In this document: positions 29,757 to 40,225 of the stretch, piece by piece
Layout: each line of letters opens with the position of its first letter
Numbering within the stretch: the stretch's first letter is position 1
DNA from: Gammaproteobacteria bacterium
GTDB lineage: Bacteria; Pseudomonadota; Gammaproteobacteria; UBA6186; Azoamicaceae
Length of the DNA: 64,000 nucleotides
Assembly (NCBI GenBank): GCA_020054325.1
Contig: JAGVLG010000091.1
Span: 1 to 64,000 of the forward strand
Direction: 5' to 3'
The notes under the pieces: generated by a model
Database searches by the model: none
What the model saw: only the letters and a program-made list of their open reading frames with translations
Told to the model about the DNA's origin: nothing
Translations under genes and position numbers: made by a program

Positions 29757-30686
29757 TTAACTGGAGATAGCAGCTACAGGCTCTTGGTAGGCAATCGGAG
29801 CTTCATCAGTAGTAAAGGTAACTTCTTCCCAAGCATCCTTATCTGCTAACAACGCCCGTAAAAGTATATTATTCAAAGCATGCCCAGACTTATAGCCTGA
29901 AAAAGCCCCAATTAAACTACGTCCTAATAAAGATAAATCGCCCACTGCATCAAGGATCTTATGTTTAACGAATTCGTCTTTATACCGCAAGCCGTCCTCA
30001 TTTATAACTCGTTCATCATCTAATACAACAGCATTATCCAAACTACCACCCAGGGCAAGATTATTTGCGCGCAACCATTCGAAATCCGACATAAATCCAA
30101 AGGTTCTAGCACGGGAAACTTCTTTAACATACGATGTACTGGAAAAATCTAAAGTAGCAGACTGACTAGAGCTTTTCAAAACAGGGTGTTGAAAGTCTAA
30201 CTCTAAGGAGACCTTAAAACCCTCAAATGGTTCTAAGAAAGCCCACTTGTCACCCTCTTCGACCCGTACATATTTTTTGATACGAATAAACTTTTTAGGG
30301 GCATTCTGTTCACTAATGCCGGCTGATTGCAGTAAAAATACAAACGGACTTGCGCTACCATCCATAATTGGCACTTCTGGGGCAGTCACGTCCACAATCG
30401 CATTGTCGATACCCAAACCAGCCATAGCTGACAAAAGGTGCTCCACCGTCGATACAGAAGCTTTTCCATGCCCTAAAGAGGTAGAAAGCCTAGTGTCTCC
30501 CACATTTTCAGTGCGAGCCTCTAGTTCCACTATAGGATCCAAATCTACGCGCCGAAATATAATCCCGGTATCCACTGGAGCCGGTTTCAGCGTTAGGAAT
30601 ATTTTTTCTCCGGTATGCAGCCCTACACCCATAGCACGAATATCGCGTCGCAGGGTGCGCTGCTTAATGTACTGCTTGTCTCTCAT
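29757..30686 (-). CDS. lpxC: UDP-3-O-acyl-N-acetylglucosamine deacetylase LpxC
   Basis: 309 residues (E. coli 305). Committed step of lipid A synthesis. The zinc ligands are visible: His in [10 protein letters not shown], and His and Asp in [12 protein letters not shown]; a further conserved His is in [16 protein letters not shown] is the other family signature. It is the last gene of the dcw cluster, 7 bases after ftsZ, and shows that the organism makes lipid A. In E. coli LpxC level is set by FtsH proteolysis, of interest given the FtsH-like gene at 49481. Confidence 0.98.
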   Translation of the reverse strand: MRDKQYIKQRTLRRDIRAMGVGLHTGEKIFLTLKPAPVDTGIIFRRVDLDPIVELEARTENVGDTRLSTSLGHGKASVSTVEHLLSAMAGLGIDNAIVDVTAPEVPIMDGSASPFVFLLQSAGISEQNAPKKFIRIKKYVRVEEGDKWAFLEPFEGFKVSLELDFQHPVLKSSSQSATLDFSSTSYVKEVSRARTFGFMSDFEWLRANNLALGGSLDNAVVLDDERVINEDGLRYKDEFVKHKILDAVGDLSLLGRSLIGAFSGYKSGHALNNILLRALLADKDAWEEVTFTTDEAPIAYQEPVAAISS

Positions 30687-30693
30687 TAAAATT

Positions 30694-31875
30694 CTAATCC
30701 GATTGCCGCCGTAAAAACGCCGGGATGTCTAAGTAGTCCATATTCTGCTCAGTTGAGTCAGAATTTTCAAGTTTATTGTTTTGATTGCGAACTAACACAG
30801 TTTTGTCAAAACGCGCACTCAGATTGTCGCGGATTTCTGGCCGTTTCTCAACCTTATTTGCAAAAGTTTCGCCAAATTTTTTACCAGTATTATGTGTAGC
30901 AGCTGGGGTAACTGGCACAGCCTTGCCTAAGCCAGTAGCAACTAGGGTAACTCGCAGCTCGTCGGTCATATCTGGATCGATTACGGTACCGACAATTACA
31001 GTCGCATCTTCTGAAGTAAAGCTCTTTATAGCATCACCAACCTCTTCAAATTCAGAAATCGACATGTTCATACCAGCAGTAATATTAACTAATACTCCCT
31101 TCGCACCAGCTAGGTTTATATCATCCAACAATGGACTAGAGATCGCCGCCTCAGCCGCCAACCGTGCCCGGTTTTCGCCCCGCGCCCGCCCAGTCCCCAT
31201 CATTGATACACCCATTTGCGACATAACAGTGCGGACATCGGCAAAGTCGACGTTAATTAATCCCGGGCGAGTAATTAATTCTGCTATACCTTGTACGGCA
31301 CCAAGTAAGACATTGTTTGCAGCTTTGAAGGCATCTAGTAAAGATACTTCACGCCCCAACACTTTCAATAATTTTTCATTTGGGATAGTAATTAAGGAAT
31401 CTACCGCTTGGCTCAAATTTTCGATTCCTTTTTCAGCTACAGCCTGACGCTTGCGGCCTTCAAATGGGAAAGGCTTGGTAACAACCGCCACAGTTAAAAT
31501 ACCCAACTCCTTAGCAACCTCAGCAATAACCGGAGCAGCACCTGTTCCAGTACCACCACCCATACCTGCAGTAATGAATACCATGTCGGCACCTTCCAAA
31601 GCATCATGAATACGTTCACGATCTTCTAGGGCACTTTGTTTACCAATTTCTGGATTCGCACCAGCACCTAGGCCTTTAGTTATGCCAGTACCTAATTGTA
31701 AAATTGGACGCACTGCTGAATTCTTCAGAGCTTGGGCATCGGTATTAGCTTTAATAAATTCTACGCCTTCAATATTGGATTGCGCCATATATTCAACAGC
31801 GTTACCACCACCACCACCAACACCAATAACTTTGATGACCGCATTTTCTGGAACATCATCTACTAATTCAAACAT
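30694..31875 (-). CDS. ftsZ: Cell division tubulin FtsZ
   Basis: 393 residues (E. coli 383). A GTPase that forms the Z-ring. Seen: [13 protein letters not shown], the tubulin signature [14 protein letters not shown], the catalytic-loop segment [11 protein letters not shown], and the C-terminal peptide [11 protein letters not shown] that binds FtsA and ZipA. It follows ftsA by 30 bases with a GGGAG site upstream. Confidence 0.99.
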   Translation of the reverse strand: MFELVDDVPENAVIKVIGVGGGGGNAVEYMAQSNIEGVEFIKANTDAQALKNSAVRPILQLGTGITKGLGAGANPEIGKQSALEDRERIHDALEGADMVFITAGMGGGTGTGAAPVIAEVAKELGILTVAVVTKPFPFEGRKRQAVAEKGIENLSQAVDSLITIPNEKLLKVLGREVSLLDAFKAANNVLLGAVQGIAELITRPGLINVDFADVRTVMSQMGVSMMGTGRARGENRARLAAEAAISSPLLDDINLAGAKGVLVNITAGMNMSISEFEEVGDAIKSFTSEDATVIVGTVIDPDMTDELRVTLVATGLGKAVPVTPAATHNTGKKFGETFANKVEKRPEIRDNLSARFDKTVLVRNQNNKLENSDSTEQNMDYLDIPAFLRRQSD

Positions 31876-31905
31876 AATTTATTATCTCCCTTCGTCTTCG
31901 CTACA

Positions 31906-33147
31906 TCAAAAGTTACCCTGAAACCAGCTTTTAACACGCCCAAACATATCTGGCATATCAAAATTTAATTTAAACTTCCGTTCAACTGCAGCAACACTAT
32001 CTTGCATTTCCTGGCCATACAACAATAACCCAATTCCAGTTGCATAAATTGGATTTGTAATCATCTCATGCATACCATGTACATGACGTGGCACACCTAA
32101 ACGTACATGAGATTGTAAAATGTCTTCAGCTAATTCTAATACACCAGGCATTTTAGCACTACCGCCGGTTAACACAATCCCAGCACCTAATAGTCCATCC
32201 CAACCGGAACGTTGCAACTCATCTAACACTAAAGCAAATAGTTCTTCATAACGCGGTTCTATAATCGCTGCTAAGTCTAGCTGAGAAATGTTTTGTTCTT
32301 TGTTTTGTCCGACAAAAGGTAATTGGATCTGGTGATCAGCGTGCGCATACTTTTTATAAGCACAACCATGATAAATTTTTATTTCCTCTGCAGCTTGATG
32401 CGGGGTTCGGAAGGCTACCGCAAGATCATTAGTAACTTGATCGCCCGCGACTGGAATAACAGCGGTATGGCGAATTACACCATCAACATAAACTGCGATA
32501 TCAGTGGTACCCCCCCCAATATCAATCATGCAAACACCAAGTTGTTTTTCATCTTCGGTTAATACTGCATAGCTAGAAGCTAATTGCTCTAAAACCATAT
32601 CTTCAACTTCTAAACCACAACGTCGGACACAGTTAACAATATTTTGTGCGGCACTTATTGCCCCAGTAACAATATGTACTTTACCCTCTAAACGCATGCC
32701 TGACATACCAACTGGATCAATAATGCCATCCTGATGATCAACAGTATACTCCTGCGGTAATACATGAATAATTTTTTGATCATTTGGTAACGTAATTGCT
32801 TTAGCAGCCTCAACAACTCTAGCCACATCTTCTCTGGTTACTTCACCACTCTTAACAGCTACAAAGCCATGAGAATTTATGCTATGAATATGGCTCCCGG
32901 CAATCCCGGTATATACCGAATGAATTTGACAACCGGACATTAATTCTGCCTCTTCAACCGCACGTTGCACGGATTGCACCGTTGCATCAATATTAACCAC
33001 TATGCCCTTTTTCATGCCACGTGATGGATGTGAACCTAAGCCAATAACCTCAAGTCGGCCATCGTTTAAAACCTCAGCAACAATAGCAACTACTTTGGAT
33101 GTTCCAATATCTAGTGCAACAATCAAATTATTATCTGGCTTTTTCAA
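31906..33147 (-). CDS. ftsA: Cell division actin-like protein FtsA
   Basis: 413 residues (E. coli 420). Actin-fold ATPase that tethers FtsZ to the membrane. Seen: LIVALDIGTSKVVAIVAEV, MIDIGGGTTDIAVYVDG, IVLTGGSAKMPG, and the amphipathic C-terminal membrane helix FGRVKSWFQGNF. Located between ftsQ and ftsZ as in other gammaproteobacteria. Confidence 0.98.
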   Translation of the reverse strand: MKKPDNNLIVALDIGTSKVVAIVAEVLNDGRLEVIGLGSHPSRGMKKGIVVNIDATVQSVQRAVEEAELMSGCQIHSVYTGIAGSHIHSINSHGFVAVKSGEVTREDVARVVEAAKAITLPNDQKIIHVLPQEYTVDHQDGIIDPVGMSGMRLEGKVHIVTGAISAAQNIVNCVRRCGLEVEDMVLEQLASSYAVLTEDEKQLGVCMIDIGGGTTDIAVYVDGVIRHTAVIPVAGDQVTNDLAVAFRTPHQAAEEIKIYHGCAYKKYAHADHQIQLPFVGQNKEQNISQLDLAAIIEPRYEELFALVLDELQRSGWDGLLGAGIVLTGGSAKMPGVLELAEDILQSHVRLGVPRHVHGMHEMITNPIYATGIGLLLYGQEMQDSVAAVERKFKLNFDMPDMFGRVKSWFQGNF

Positions 33148-33156
33148 GTATGTCCC

Positions 33157-33858
33157 CTACCCTACTGATAATCCATTAGTATAACGCAAATCTACCACTC
33201 TAATTTTTTGCTCACCCTGTGAACCATTTTGTAAACTATTATAAGCCCAAACGAAACGCTTGAGGCGCTCCTCAATTTCTTTATGGCCTACAATAATATT
33301 GATCTCATTATCTAGCATAGCGCGCCACCCGTGATCAGGCATTAACTCAAGCTTTTTAACCGCCAAGCCTATCGGCTTTAGGGTAGCCATCATTAGCAAA
33401 TAAGTGTCCACCATTGCATCAACTGCATTTTGCTGCCCAACAAATTCTGGTAAACCATTAACGTTTGCTAGCGTAGTCGGAAAAAACAATTTACCTTCAG
33501 TATCAATGATTCCTTTACCTTGCCAAGTAGCTAATGGTTGGCGCTCGAATATTTTTATACGCACTGTCCCTGGCCACTCACGTTGCACATTTGCATCTGC
33601 AATCCATGGCACGCCGCGCAGCTCATTACGGATTTTACCTACCTCTAAACCAAAGAAACCTGCATTAAGATATGGGCGTACGGCTTCTTTGATTGCTTGC
33701 GGATCTGCATAATGCAACTTTTCGGTTAACGTTACTACTTCTATAGGAACAAAAGTAAGTTGTTGCAACCATTTTGAGGAATAAAACACTCCGGCACTTA
33801 AAAATATGCCTATGGTTAAAACAATTGGTACCTTTCTAATTCCTTTAGAGTTAGGCAT
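33157..33858 (-). CDS. ftsQ: Cell division protein FtsQ
   Basis: 233 residues (E. coli 276). A single membrane segment near residues 9-25 (VPIVLTIGIFLSAGVFY), then a POTRA domain (VVTLTEKLHYADPQAIKEAV) and a beta domain with VRIKIFERQPLATWQGKG. Bridges early and late divisome proteins through FtsB/FtsL. The short cytoplasmic N-terminus explains the reduced length. Its ATG overlaps the end of ddl by 8 bases, with GGGAG upstream. Confidence 0.95.
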   Translation of the reverse strand: MPNSKGIRKVPIVLTIGIFLSAGVFYSSKWLQQLTFVPIEVVTLTEKLHYADPQAIKEAVRPYLNAGFFGLEVGKIRNELRGVPWIADANVQREWPGTVRIKIFERQPLATWQGKGIIDTEGKLFFPTTLANVNGLPEFVGQQNAVDAMVDTYLLMMATLKPIGLAVKKLELMPDHGWRAMLDNEINIIVGHKEIEERLKRFVWAYNSLQNGSQGEQKIRVVDLRYTNGLSVG

Positions 33859-34786
33859 TCGCTCCCTTCACTTTAACTTTAGTTGCTACTCCAAGCGTCA
33901 TTGATAAAATTTCTAAAACTAATTCATCAAATTCTAAACCTGCAACTTTAGCAGCCTTAGGCACTAGACTATGTGAAGTCATCCCAGGCACAGTATTAAC
34001 TTCTAATAACCAAAAATCGCCATTTAAATCACGGATTAAATCTACCCGCCCCCAACCACTAGCACCCACTGCTTTAAATGCCTGTTTTGCTAGTAATTGA
34101 ATGTTTTCTTCCTCTTGCAAGGTTAGTGGACTTGGGCAAAGATACTCAGTATCTTCTGCAATATACTTCGCATTGTAATCATAGAAATCGGCTTTGGATC
34201 CAATCAAAATCGATGGTAGTGCATCATTGCCCAAAATACCTACGGTATATTCATCGCCGATGATCCATGGTTCAATCATAACAATTCCATAGCGCGACGC
34301 CAATTCACAAGCCTCATCAAAGGAGCTTGCGGAATTAACTCTAGTTACCCCGACACTCGATCCTTCATAAACCGGTTTTACTGCTAGGGGTAAACCAAAT
34401 ATTTTGACGTAATTTTCAATTCCAGTACCTGGCTCCCAAATGGCAAATGGTGGAGTAGCTAAACCTAAACTTTGCCATACGCGTTTGCTGCGTACTTTAT
34501 CCATTGCTAAAGCAGATCCAAGCACGTTACTGCCCGTATAAGGAATATTCAAGCACTCCAATAAACCCTGAATCGTACCATCTTCGCCACCACGACCATG
34601 TAGAGCAATAAAGGCACGTGCAAAATTGCCTTCTTGTAATTTTGTGATGTAATCATATTTAGTATCTATGAGTTCAACTTCGACACCCTTACGTTGTAAA
34701 GCCGCAAATACAGCCTCGCCAGTCTGCAATGAGACTTCGCGCTCTGCGGAGGTACCACCCATGAGTACTGCAACTTTTCCAAACAT
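33851..34786 (-). CDS. ddl: D-alanine--D-alanine ligase
   Basis: 311 residues (E. coli DdlB 306). Makes the D-Ala-D-Ala dipeptide used by MurF. ATP-grasp features: VLMGGTSAEREVSLQTG, ALHGRGGEDGTIQG, VKPVYEGSSVGVTRV, and LLEVNTVPGMTSHSLVP with the metal-binding Glu and Asn. Two ATG codons are close; the one at 34786 has AAGGA 6 bases upstream, while the one at 34792 touches that site. Confidence 0.97.
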   Translation of the reverse strand: MFGKVAVLMGGTSAEREVSLQTGEAVFAALQRKGVEVELIDTKYDYITKLQEGNFARAFIALHGRGGEDGTIQGLLECLNIPYTGSNVLGSALAMDKVRSKRVWQSLGLATPPFAIWEPGTGIENYVKIFGLPLAVKPVYEGSSVGVTRVNSASSFDEACELASRYGIVMIEPWIIGDEYTVGILGNDALPSILIGSKADFYDYNAKYIAEDTEYLCPSPLTLQEEENIQLLAKQAFKAVGASGWGRVDLIRDLNGDFWLLEVNTVPGMTSHSLVPKAAKVAGLEFDELVLEILSMTLGVATKVKVKGANA

Positions 34787-34805
34787 ATACATTCCTTGAA
34801 TAACC

Positions 34806-35681
34806 CTAGACTATAAACTTTACTTCTGGCACTAAATCTACACCATGGTCCCGCAACACTGTGTGTTGAATTTCCTTAATTAGCTGCAGCACATCTGCAG
34901 CAGTAGCCTTACCTAAATTAACTATAAAGTTAGAGTGCTTACCAGAAACCTCAGCATCTCCAATCCTTCTACCTTTAAGTTTAGAAGCTTCAATCAATTC
35001 TGCAGCATATTTTCCTTCCGGATTGCGAAAAACTGATCCGCAACTCAAAACCCCAATCGGCTGTTTCTCATTACGCAGTTGTAATAACTCTTTAATACGC
35101 GTATTGGCTTGTTGCACATCCCCAGTCAAAAATTTAAGTTCTGCGGCTAAAAACCATTCATCCTGCTGCGGTGCCACATGCCTGTAGTTTATCTCATATT
35201 CCTGCGGTAGACGCTTTCGCAATGAACCATCTCGTTGTATCACTTCAACCTGAGTTACAAAATCCCAAGTTTCGCTACCCCAAGCGCCAGCATTCATAGC
35301 TAAAGCCCCGCCCATCGTACCTGGGATCCCTGCAAAGAACTCAGCACCAACTACACCTTGCTTGGCGGCAAATTTTGCAATCTTAGCGCAAGTAGTGCCG
35401 GCTGGAACTCGCATGGTTAAACTGCTTGGATCGCGCTGCAGAATTTGAATGACACTGGGCATCTTTAAAGTATGAATAACTGTGCCGTCAAAGCCCGTAT
35501 CACTAATCAAAACATTACTTCCTAAACCTAACCAAAACAGTTTTTCGTCGGGTGCTAAACTGCGTAAAAACGCACTGAGATCTTGCTCGCTACTTGGTTG
35601 ATAAAATTGCTTGGCGCAACCACCAATATGCCATGAAGTATATTCCGCTAAGGGTTCATTAAATTTTAATACACCTTGCAT
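34806..35681 (-). CDS. murB: UDP-N-acetylenolpyruvoylglucosamine reductase MurB
   Basis: 291 residues, the shorter type-II form (E. coli type I is about 340). FAD enzyme that makes UDP-MurNAc. Seen: YTSWHIGGCAKQFYQP, WLGLGSNVLISD, the FAD loop FFAGIPGTMGGALAMNAG with Asn-Ala-Gly, and the catalytic Ser in GVLSCGSVFRNPEG. It is placed between dacB and ddl in the dcw cluster. Confidence 0.97.
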   Translation of the reverse strand: MQGVLKFNEPLAEYTSWHIGGCAKQFYQPSSEQDLSAFLRSLAPDEKLFWLGLGSNVLISDTGFDGTVIHTLKMPSVIQILQRDPSSLTMRVPAGTTCAKIAKFAAKQGVVGAEFFAGIPGTMGGALAMNAGAWGSETWDFVTQVEVIQRDGSLRKRLPQEYEINYRHVAPQQDEWFLAAELKFLTGDVQQANTRIKELLQLRNEKQPIGVLSCGSVFRNPEGKYAAELIEASKLKGRRIGDAEVSGKHSNFIVNLGKATAADVLQLIKEIQHTVLRDHGVDLVPEVKFIV

Positions 35682-35690
35682 ATATATTAC

Positions 35691-37141
35691 CTAAGCTTGG
35701 TTAACCAAAAAGTAGCACAACTCATTTTCGAAGCGTTTTAACCCAGCTGCATTTTCCATAGCTTGGTTGATCATAATTGTGATAATTAATTCACGTTTAC
35801 TCCGTGTTGTTAAATATCCAGCTAATGCTGAAACACCATTTAAAGTGCCAGTCTTAGCTTGAATATTTGCCTTTGCATCAAACGAAGTAAAACGACGCTG
35901 TAAAGTACCATTGACCCCAGACAAGGCTAACGCATCTCTAAAATACGGTCCTAATTTTTTTCGTTATGCATCGTGTATAACAAGCGCGCTAAATGCAACG
36001 GCGTTAATAAATTGTAACGTGATTCACCAGAGCCATCTAATAAACGCATTTGGCTAAAATCAATGCCAGTTGTTTGCGAAAGAATTTTTTGCATTGCTAG
36101 AGCACCAGTTTTAAAGGAGCCTTTGCCATACAATTCAGCGCCTAAAGTTTTGGTTAAACTCTCTGCATAAAGATTATTAGAATCACCTAATACCGCATTT
36201 AATAATACATGCAGAGGCTCAGAATCATGATGGGCAAGTTTTGCTAAATGATCCGGCACTTTGCCAAATTTAATCTTACCATGCAATTTGATATTCAACT
36301 TTTCCAAAGCTTCGTTAATTAGACGTTGCGCTTGCAAACGTGGGTTTTTAATGGCTAAACGTAAATGCGCCGGCTCTGTGCCAATTGGCCAACAGCCAGA
36401 TAGATCAACATTATTATAATCGTCTACCTGAACCATAATTTGGCATATGGTTTCACTATCTTCATAGGTTACAGCTTTTACATTACTATGCAGGGTACGA
36501 AATTTTGCAGCAGGATACGCAGTGTCAAATTTAGCCGCAACTTCACCGCCAATTTCGCGCGCAGGAAACAATGTTATACCAAATTGATTGCGATCAATAA
36601 TAATCGCTGATACCGGCGCTGCGTGATACCAAGGAGTTGAATCCCAAGTCCAGCCATGGCCAAGCATTGGGCCATCGAACAATGTATCATCGATCCACAA
36701 GTCACCCTGCACTTCTTTAATTTGTGTTTCTTGTAATTTTTTTAATAGACTGTGCAAATAAGGCAGCTTAAAGCTGGGATCGCCACTAAACTTTAATGCT
36801 AAATCTCCCTTATATACACCACCTTTTAAACCAGCGCTATTATAATACAACCCAGTTTCATAGCGAAAATCCGGGCCTAACTCCATTAACGCCGCCGCTG
36901 CAGTAAAGAGTTTGGCTGTGCTAGCGGGTAAGAAGTGCTTACTGCCATGATAATCATAAATAATTTTTCCAGTTGCAACATCTTGTAAAATTACACCAAC
37001 CGTTGCTTCTGGCAAATTGTTCTTAATCATACTCGTGATCCGAGTATTAAAGTCTTGCGCAGTATTAGCTCTAACTGTAGTACAGCCCGAAGCACAAGCT
37101 ACGATACAACTAATTATAAAAATTGGTTGCCATTTCTTCAT
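35691..37141 (-). pseudogene. dacB: D-alanyl-D-alanine carboxypeptidase DacB (PBP4), frameshifted
   Basis: Family S13 peptidase, periplasmic. The first frame (37141-35951) has an N-terminal export signal ending CASGC (a possible lipobox), the active-site SxxK in PASTAKLFTAAAALM, and SxN in DSNNLYAESLTK. The KTG box is in the other frame (35924-35691) as AKTGTLNGVSALAGY. At a run of seven A on the minus strand (35955-35961) the frame breaks; one extra A gives EKKLGPYFRDALALSGVNG without a stop, exactly the missing family sequence. So a -1 slip would make a full-length protein. It may be a mutation, a rescued poly-A tract, or a sequencing error. Its ATG overlaps the murC stop (ATGA). Confidence 0.85.
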
Positions 37142-38562
37142 ACTGTACACTCTTCAAAATTATGCGCTAGTTGCTTAGCAATTTTACCAATATCTCCAGC
37201 GCCTTGGGTCAACAAGATATCGCCATCATTGATTACACCTTGCAAAATGTGAAATAACTGTTGCGGATCTGCTACAAAAATTGGATCAACTTGCCCACGG
37301 TTGCGAATACTGCCACAAAGATTGCGACTAGTTACACCTGAAATACTTGCCTCTCCAGCAGCATAAATATCTAGCATTAATAGCACATCCACATTGGATA
37401 ACACACTAGCAAAATCTTCAAATAGTGCTTTGGTACGTGTGAAACGATGCGGCTGATAAATCATAACTAAACGTCGACCTGGCCAACTACCACGTACCGC
37501 ATCAATAACTGCTTGTACCTCGCGTGGATGATGCCCATAGTCATCTAACAGAGTAATGTTTTTATTCGAATAATTAAACTCGCCTAATATTTGAAAACGA
37601 CGACCCACGCCTTTAAAAGTGGTCAAACTTTGTTGTATTACTTCAAGCGGAATGTCTGCATCTAAAGCTACTGCGATTGCAGCCAAAGCATTCAAGACAT
37701 TATGCTTACCAGATAAATTTACCTGCATCGGGATTGGTTTTGCAGTACCAGGGATCATTAAATTAAATTTGGTAACTTGACCATCAGTTTGCCAGTTTAA
37801 AGCTTTAATATCAGCATCCGCAGAAAAACCATAAGTAAGATACGGTCGCATTATTTTAGGTAATAATTCGCGTACTGCAGGATCATCAATACATAATACC
37901 GCTAAACCATAAAACGGCAAACGGTGAATAAATTCTAAAAAGGTTTTGCTTAGTTGCGCAAAATCATCGGCATATGTTTCCATATGGTCGCGATCAATAT
38001 TCGTTACTACACATATAGTTGGATTCAAATGTAAAAATGATGCATCGCTTTCATCAGCCTCAGCAATAAAATAATTACCAGTGCCAAGCTTGGCATTAAA
38101 GCCGTAACTGTTAACCTGCCCACCAACCACAAAGGTCGGATCTAAATTTGCAGCAGCAAACACTGTAGCAATTAAACTTGTAGTAGTTGTTTTACCATGC
38201 GTACCAGCAATAGCGATACCCTGCTTAAAACGCATCAGCTCTGCCAACATTTCCGCCCGCGGTACAATTGGGATGCGACGCAAGCGTGCAGTTTCAAGTT
38301 CAATGTTATTTTTGGGTATAGCTGCGGAGACCACAACGACATCGCAATCTGCTACGTTTTCAGCAATATGTGAGTAAGTTACATTAACACCTAAACTTGC
38401 AAGCCGTTCAGTACATTGGTTTTTAGATAGATCCGAACCACTAACTTTGTAACCTAAATTAATGAGCACTTCTGCAATACCGCTCATCCCTATGCCACCA
38501 ATACCAACCAGATGAATAGATTTAATGCGGCGCATGCCGGAATTTGATAATGTTCCGCTCAA
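37138..38562 (-). CDS. murC: UDP-N-acetylmuramate--L-alanine ligase MurC
   Basis: 474 residues (E. coli 491). Adds L-Ala to UDP-MurNAc. Seen: [18 protein letters not shown], the ATP loop [31 protein letters not shown], and [12 protein letters not shown]. The TTG at 38562 is the preferred start: GGAG lies 6 bases upstream, while the ATG at 38535 has no such site. It is now the first gene of a unit murC-dacB-murB-ddl, separated from murG by a 9.6-kb island. Confidence 0.97.
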   Translation of the reverse strand: MSGTLSNSGMRRIKSIHLVGIGGIGMSGIAEVLINLGYKVSGSDLSKNQCTERLASLGVNVTYSHIAENVADCDVVVVSAAIPKNNIELETARLRRIPIVPRAEMLAELMRFKQGIAIAGTHGKTTTTSLIATVFAAANLDPTFVVGGQVNSYGFNAKLGTGNYFIAEADESDASFLHLNPTICVVTNIDRDHMETYADDFAQLSKTFLEFIHRLPFYGLAVLCIDDPAVRELLPKIMRPYLTYGFSADADIKALNWQTDGQVTKFNLMIPGTAKPIPMQVNLSGKHNVLNALAAIAVALDADIPLEVIQQSLTTFKGVGRRFQILGEFNYSNKNITLLDDYGHHPREVQAVIDAVRGSWPGRRLVMIYQPHRFTRTKALFEDFASVLSNVDVLLMLDIYAAGEASISGVTSRNLCGSIRNRGQVDPIFVADPQQLFHILQGVINDGDILLTQGAGDIGKIAKQLAHNFEECTV

Positions 38563-38690
38563 GACTGTCTCCGTGTATGTTAGAATTCGTGCTAATTAGA
38601 TGTAGTCGTCACTGTTTGGACTTAGTGCCGAGTTGATTATTGTATATTTAATTTCAATTCTTAGCTAGATAAGGCTGCAATTACAGCCAC

Positions 38691-38780
38691 CCCAAAACAA
38701 CCCTGTGTTTTGGGGTGTTATCGCCCAAAACAACCTTGTGTTTTGGGGTCTTATCACCCAAAACAACCTTGTGTTTTGGG
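38691..38780. repeat. Three tandem 33-bp units, each with a palindromic core
   Basis: Units begin at 38691, 38724 and 38757. Each has arms CCCAAAACA and TGTTTTGGG around a 6-base loop (ACCCTG or ACCTTG), then an 8-9-base linker (tgttatcg or tcttatca). They lie 40-130 bases before the ATPase ATG. They could be operators, binding sites or three stable hairpins. Confidence 0.9.
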
Positions 38781-38820
38781 TGATTCGAGCCTATACTATA
38801 TGGAAAAGGGCTGGCACAAA

Positions 38821-40203
38821 ATGATAGATTTATACAGATTTGAATTGGATTTCTTAACAGAATGGCTGGGACAAAAACACAGAAAACCTCTTGTTATTAA
38901 AGGTGCTAGACAAGTAGGAAAGTCTACTCTGGTAAAATTATTCGCAGAAAGACAAGATTTAAATTTGCTAACCGTAGATTTTGAAAAAGACCCTGATAAT
39001 GAGTCTCTTTTCACATCAAATGAACCCAAAAAAATTATTAGCATGCTTAATGCTAAATTTGCTGTCAAAATTGATCCTGAACGCACCCTCCTTTTTATGG
39101 ATGAAGTTCAAAAAACTCCAAATGTTTTATTATCATTACGTTACTTTTATGAGGAAATGCCTGAGTTGCCGATAATTTGTGCTGGATCATTATTAGATTT
39201 AGCGTTAACCCAAATAAATTTTTCTATGCCAGTAGGAAGAATTAGTTATTTGTACATGGGTCCAATGAGTTTTCAAGCATTTTTGATTGCCTTAGGCCAA
39301 CATCAATTATTAGAGTTTTTAAGAAAATATACGATAGATACTGAAATGCCTCTAGCAATTCATAAACAATTAAACGAATTGATGAATGTGTATTGTATAG
39401 TTGGTGGCTTACCAGAGTCTGTTAGAAATTATGCTGAAAATCATGACTTTTTAGAGACAGAAAAAGTCAAGCAAGCACTTATTAGTGGTTATAAAGATGA
39501 TTTTGCTAAATATGCGACCTCAGCGCAACAACAAAGAATGCGGCAAATATTTACTGCTGTGCCTAAGATGTTAGGGGAAAAATTTAAAGCTAGTAACGTA
39601 AATAGAGATGATAAATCTACAATAATTAAAGAAGCATTAGAAAAATTAGTCTTAGCAAAAATTATTATTAAGGTATGTACTACACATGCAAATGGACTAC
39701 CTTTGGGAGCTGAAGAAAACCTTGATTTTTTTAAGACGTATTTTTTAGATATTGGCCTAGTTTCTAGCGCATTGGATTTGAGTGTTTTAAACTTAATGCC
39801 AGATAATAATATAAGTTTGATAAATGCAGGCAAGATTGCAGAGCAATTTATAGCTCAGCATCTTTTATATTTGCGAAATGAGACGCCAGCTTTGTATTAT
39901 TGGGCTCGTGAGCAAAAATCTTCTGCTGCAGAAATTGATTTTTTATTTGCGCATAATGGCAAAATTGTCCCAATAGAAGTAAAAGCCGGAGCAGGTGGAA
40001 CTCTTAAATCGCTACATTATTTTTTACACGAAAAAAATCTTAACCTTGGCGTAAAGTTTTCAAGCTTGCAGCCAAATATTTCGCATGAAACAGTCAAGTT
40101 AACGTCAGGAGGCCAATGTAATTATACCCTATTATCTTTGCCATTATATATGGTTGAAGAGCTACCCAGAATCCTCAATGAGTATACAAAACTCAATAAT
40201 TGA
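38821..40203 (+). CDS. AAA ATPase with DUF4143 and nuclease-like C-terminus (460 aa)
   Basis: Walker A is KGARQVGKSTLV, Walker B is RTLLFMDEVQKT, and PIICAGSLLDLAL follows, as in AAA_14/DUF4143 ATPases. The middle part has LNELMNVYCIVGGLPESV and YKDDFAKYA, typical of DUF4143. The C-terminus has AAEIDFLFAHNGKIVPIEVKAG, an E-D...ExK pattern like a PD-(D/E)XK nuclease. Function of the family is not settled; DNA binding or mobility has been proposed. Start: ATG 38821 has AAGGG 10 bases upstream, though ATG 38800 is possible. The frame is open through the upstream repeats, but I consider that non-coding. It is on the opposite strand to the dcw genes, so it is an insertion. Confidence 0.85.
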   Translation: MIDLYRFELDFLTEWLGQKHRKPLVIKGARQVGKSTLVKLFAERQDLNLLTVDFEKDPDNESLFTSNEPKKIISMLNAKFAVKIDPERTLLFMDEVQKTPNVLLSLRYFYEEMPELPIICAGSLLDLALTQINFSMPVGRISYLYMGPMSFQAFLIALGQHQLLEFLRKYTIDTEMPLAIHKQLNELMNVYCIVGGLPESVRNYAENHDFLETEKVKQALISGYKDDFAKYATSAQQQRMRQIFTAVPKMLGEKFKASNVNRDDKSTIIKEALEKLVLAKIIIKVCTTHANGLPLGAEENLDFFKTYFLDIGLVSSALDLSVLNLMPDNNISLINAGKIAEQFIAQHLLYLRNETPALYYWAREQKSSAAEIDFLFAHNGKIVPIEVKAGAGGTLKSLHYFLHEKNLNLGVKFSSLQPNISHETVKLTSGGQCNYTLLSLPLYMVEELPRILNEYTKLNN

Positions 40204-40225
40204 AATAATTAGCTCCTAGGAGTGA

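Noticed and set aside
30785-31447. Long open frame opposite ftsZ
   Set aside because: Antisense shadow of a conserved gene with no ribosome site and no recognisable product.
35691-35924. Separate 77-residue gene
   Set aside because: It is the KTG-bearing C-terminus of DacB and has no ribosome site of its own; it joins the upstream part by one base.
38691-38780. CRISPR array
   Set aside because: Linkers are 8-9 bases and nearly identical, there are only three units, and no cas-like gene is nearby.
38710-38820. N-terminal extension of the ATPase reading through the repeats
   Set aside because: The frame is open only because the repeat period is a multiple of three; the start would be TTG with no ribosome site, and the family begins near MIDLYRFELDF.
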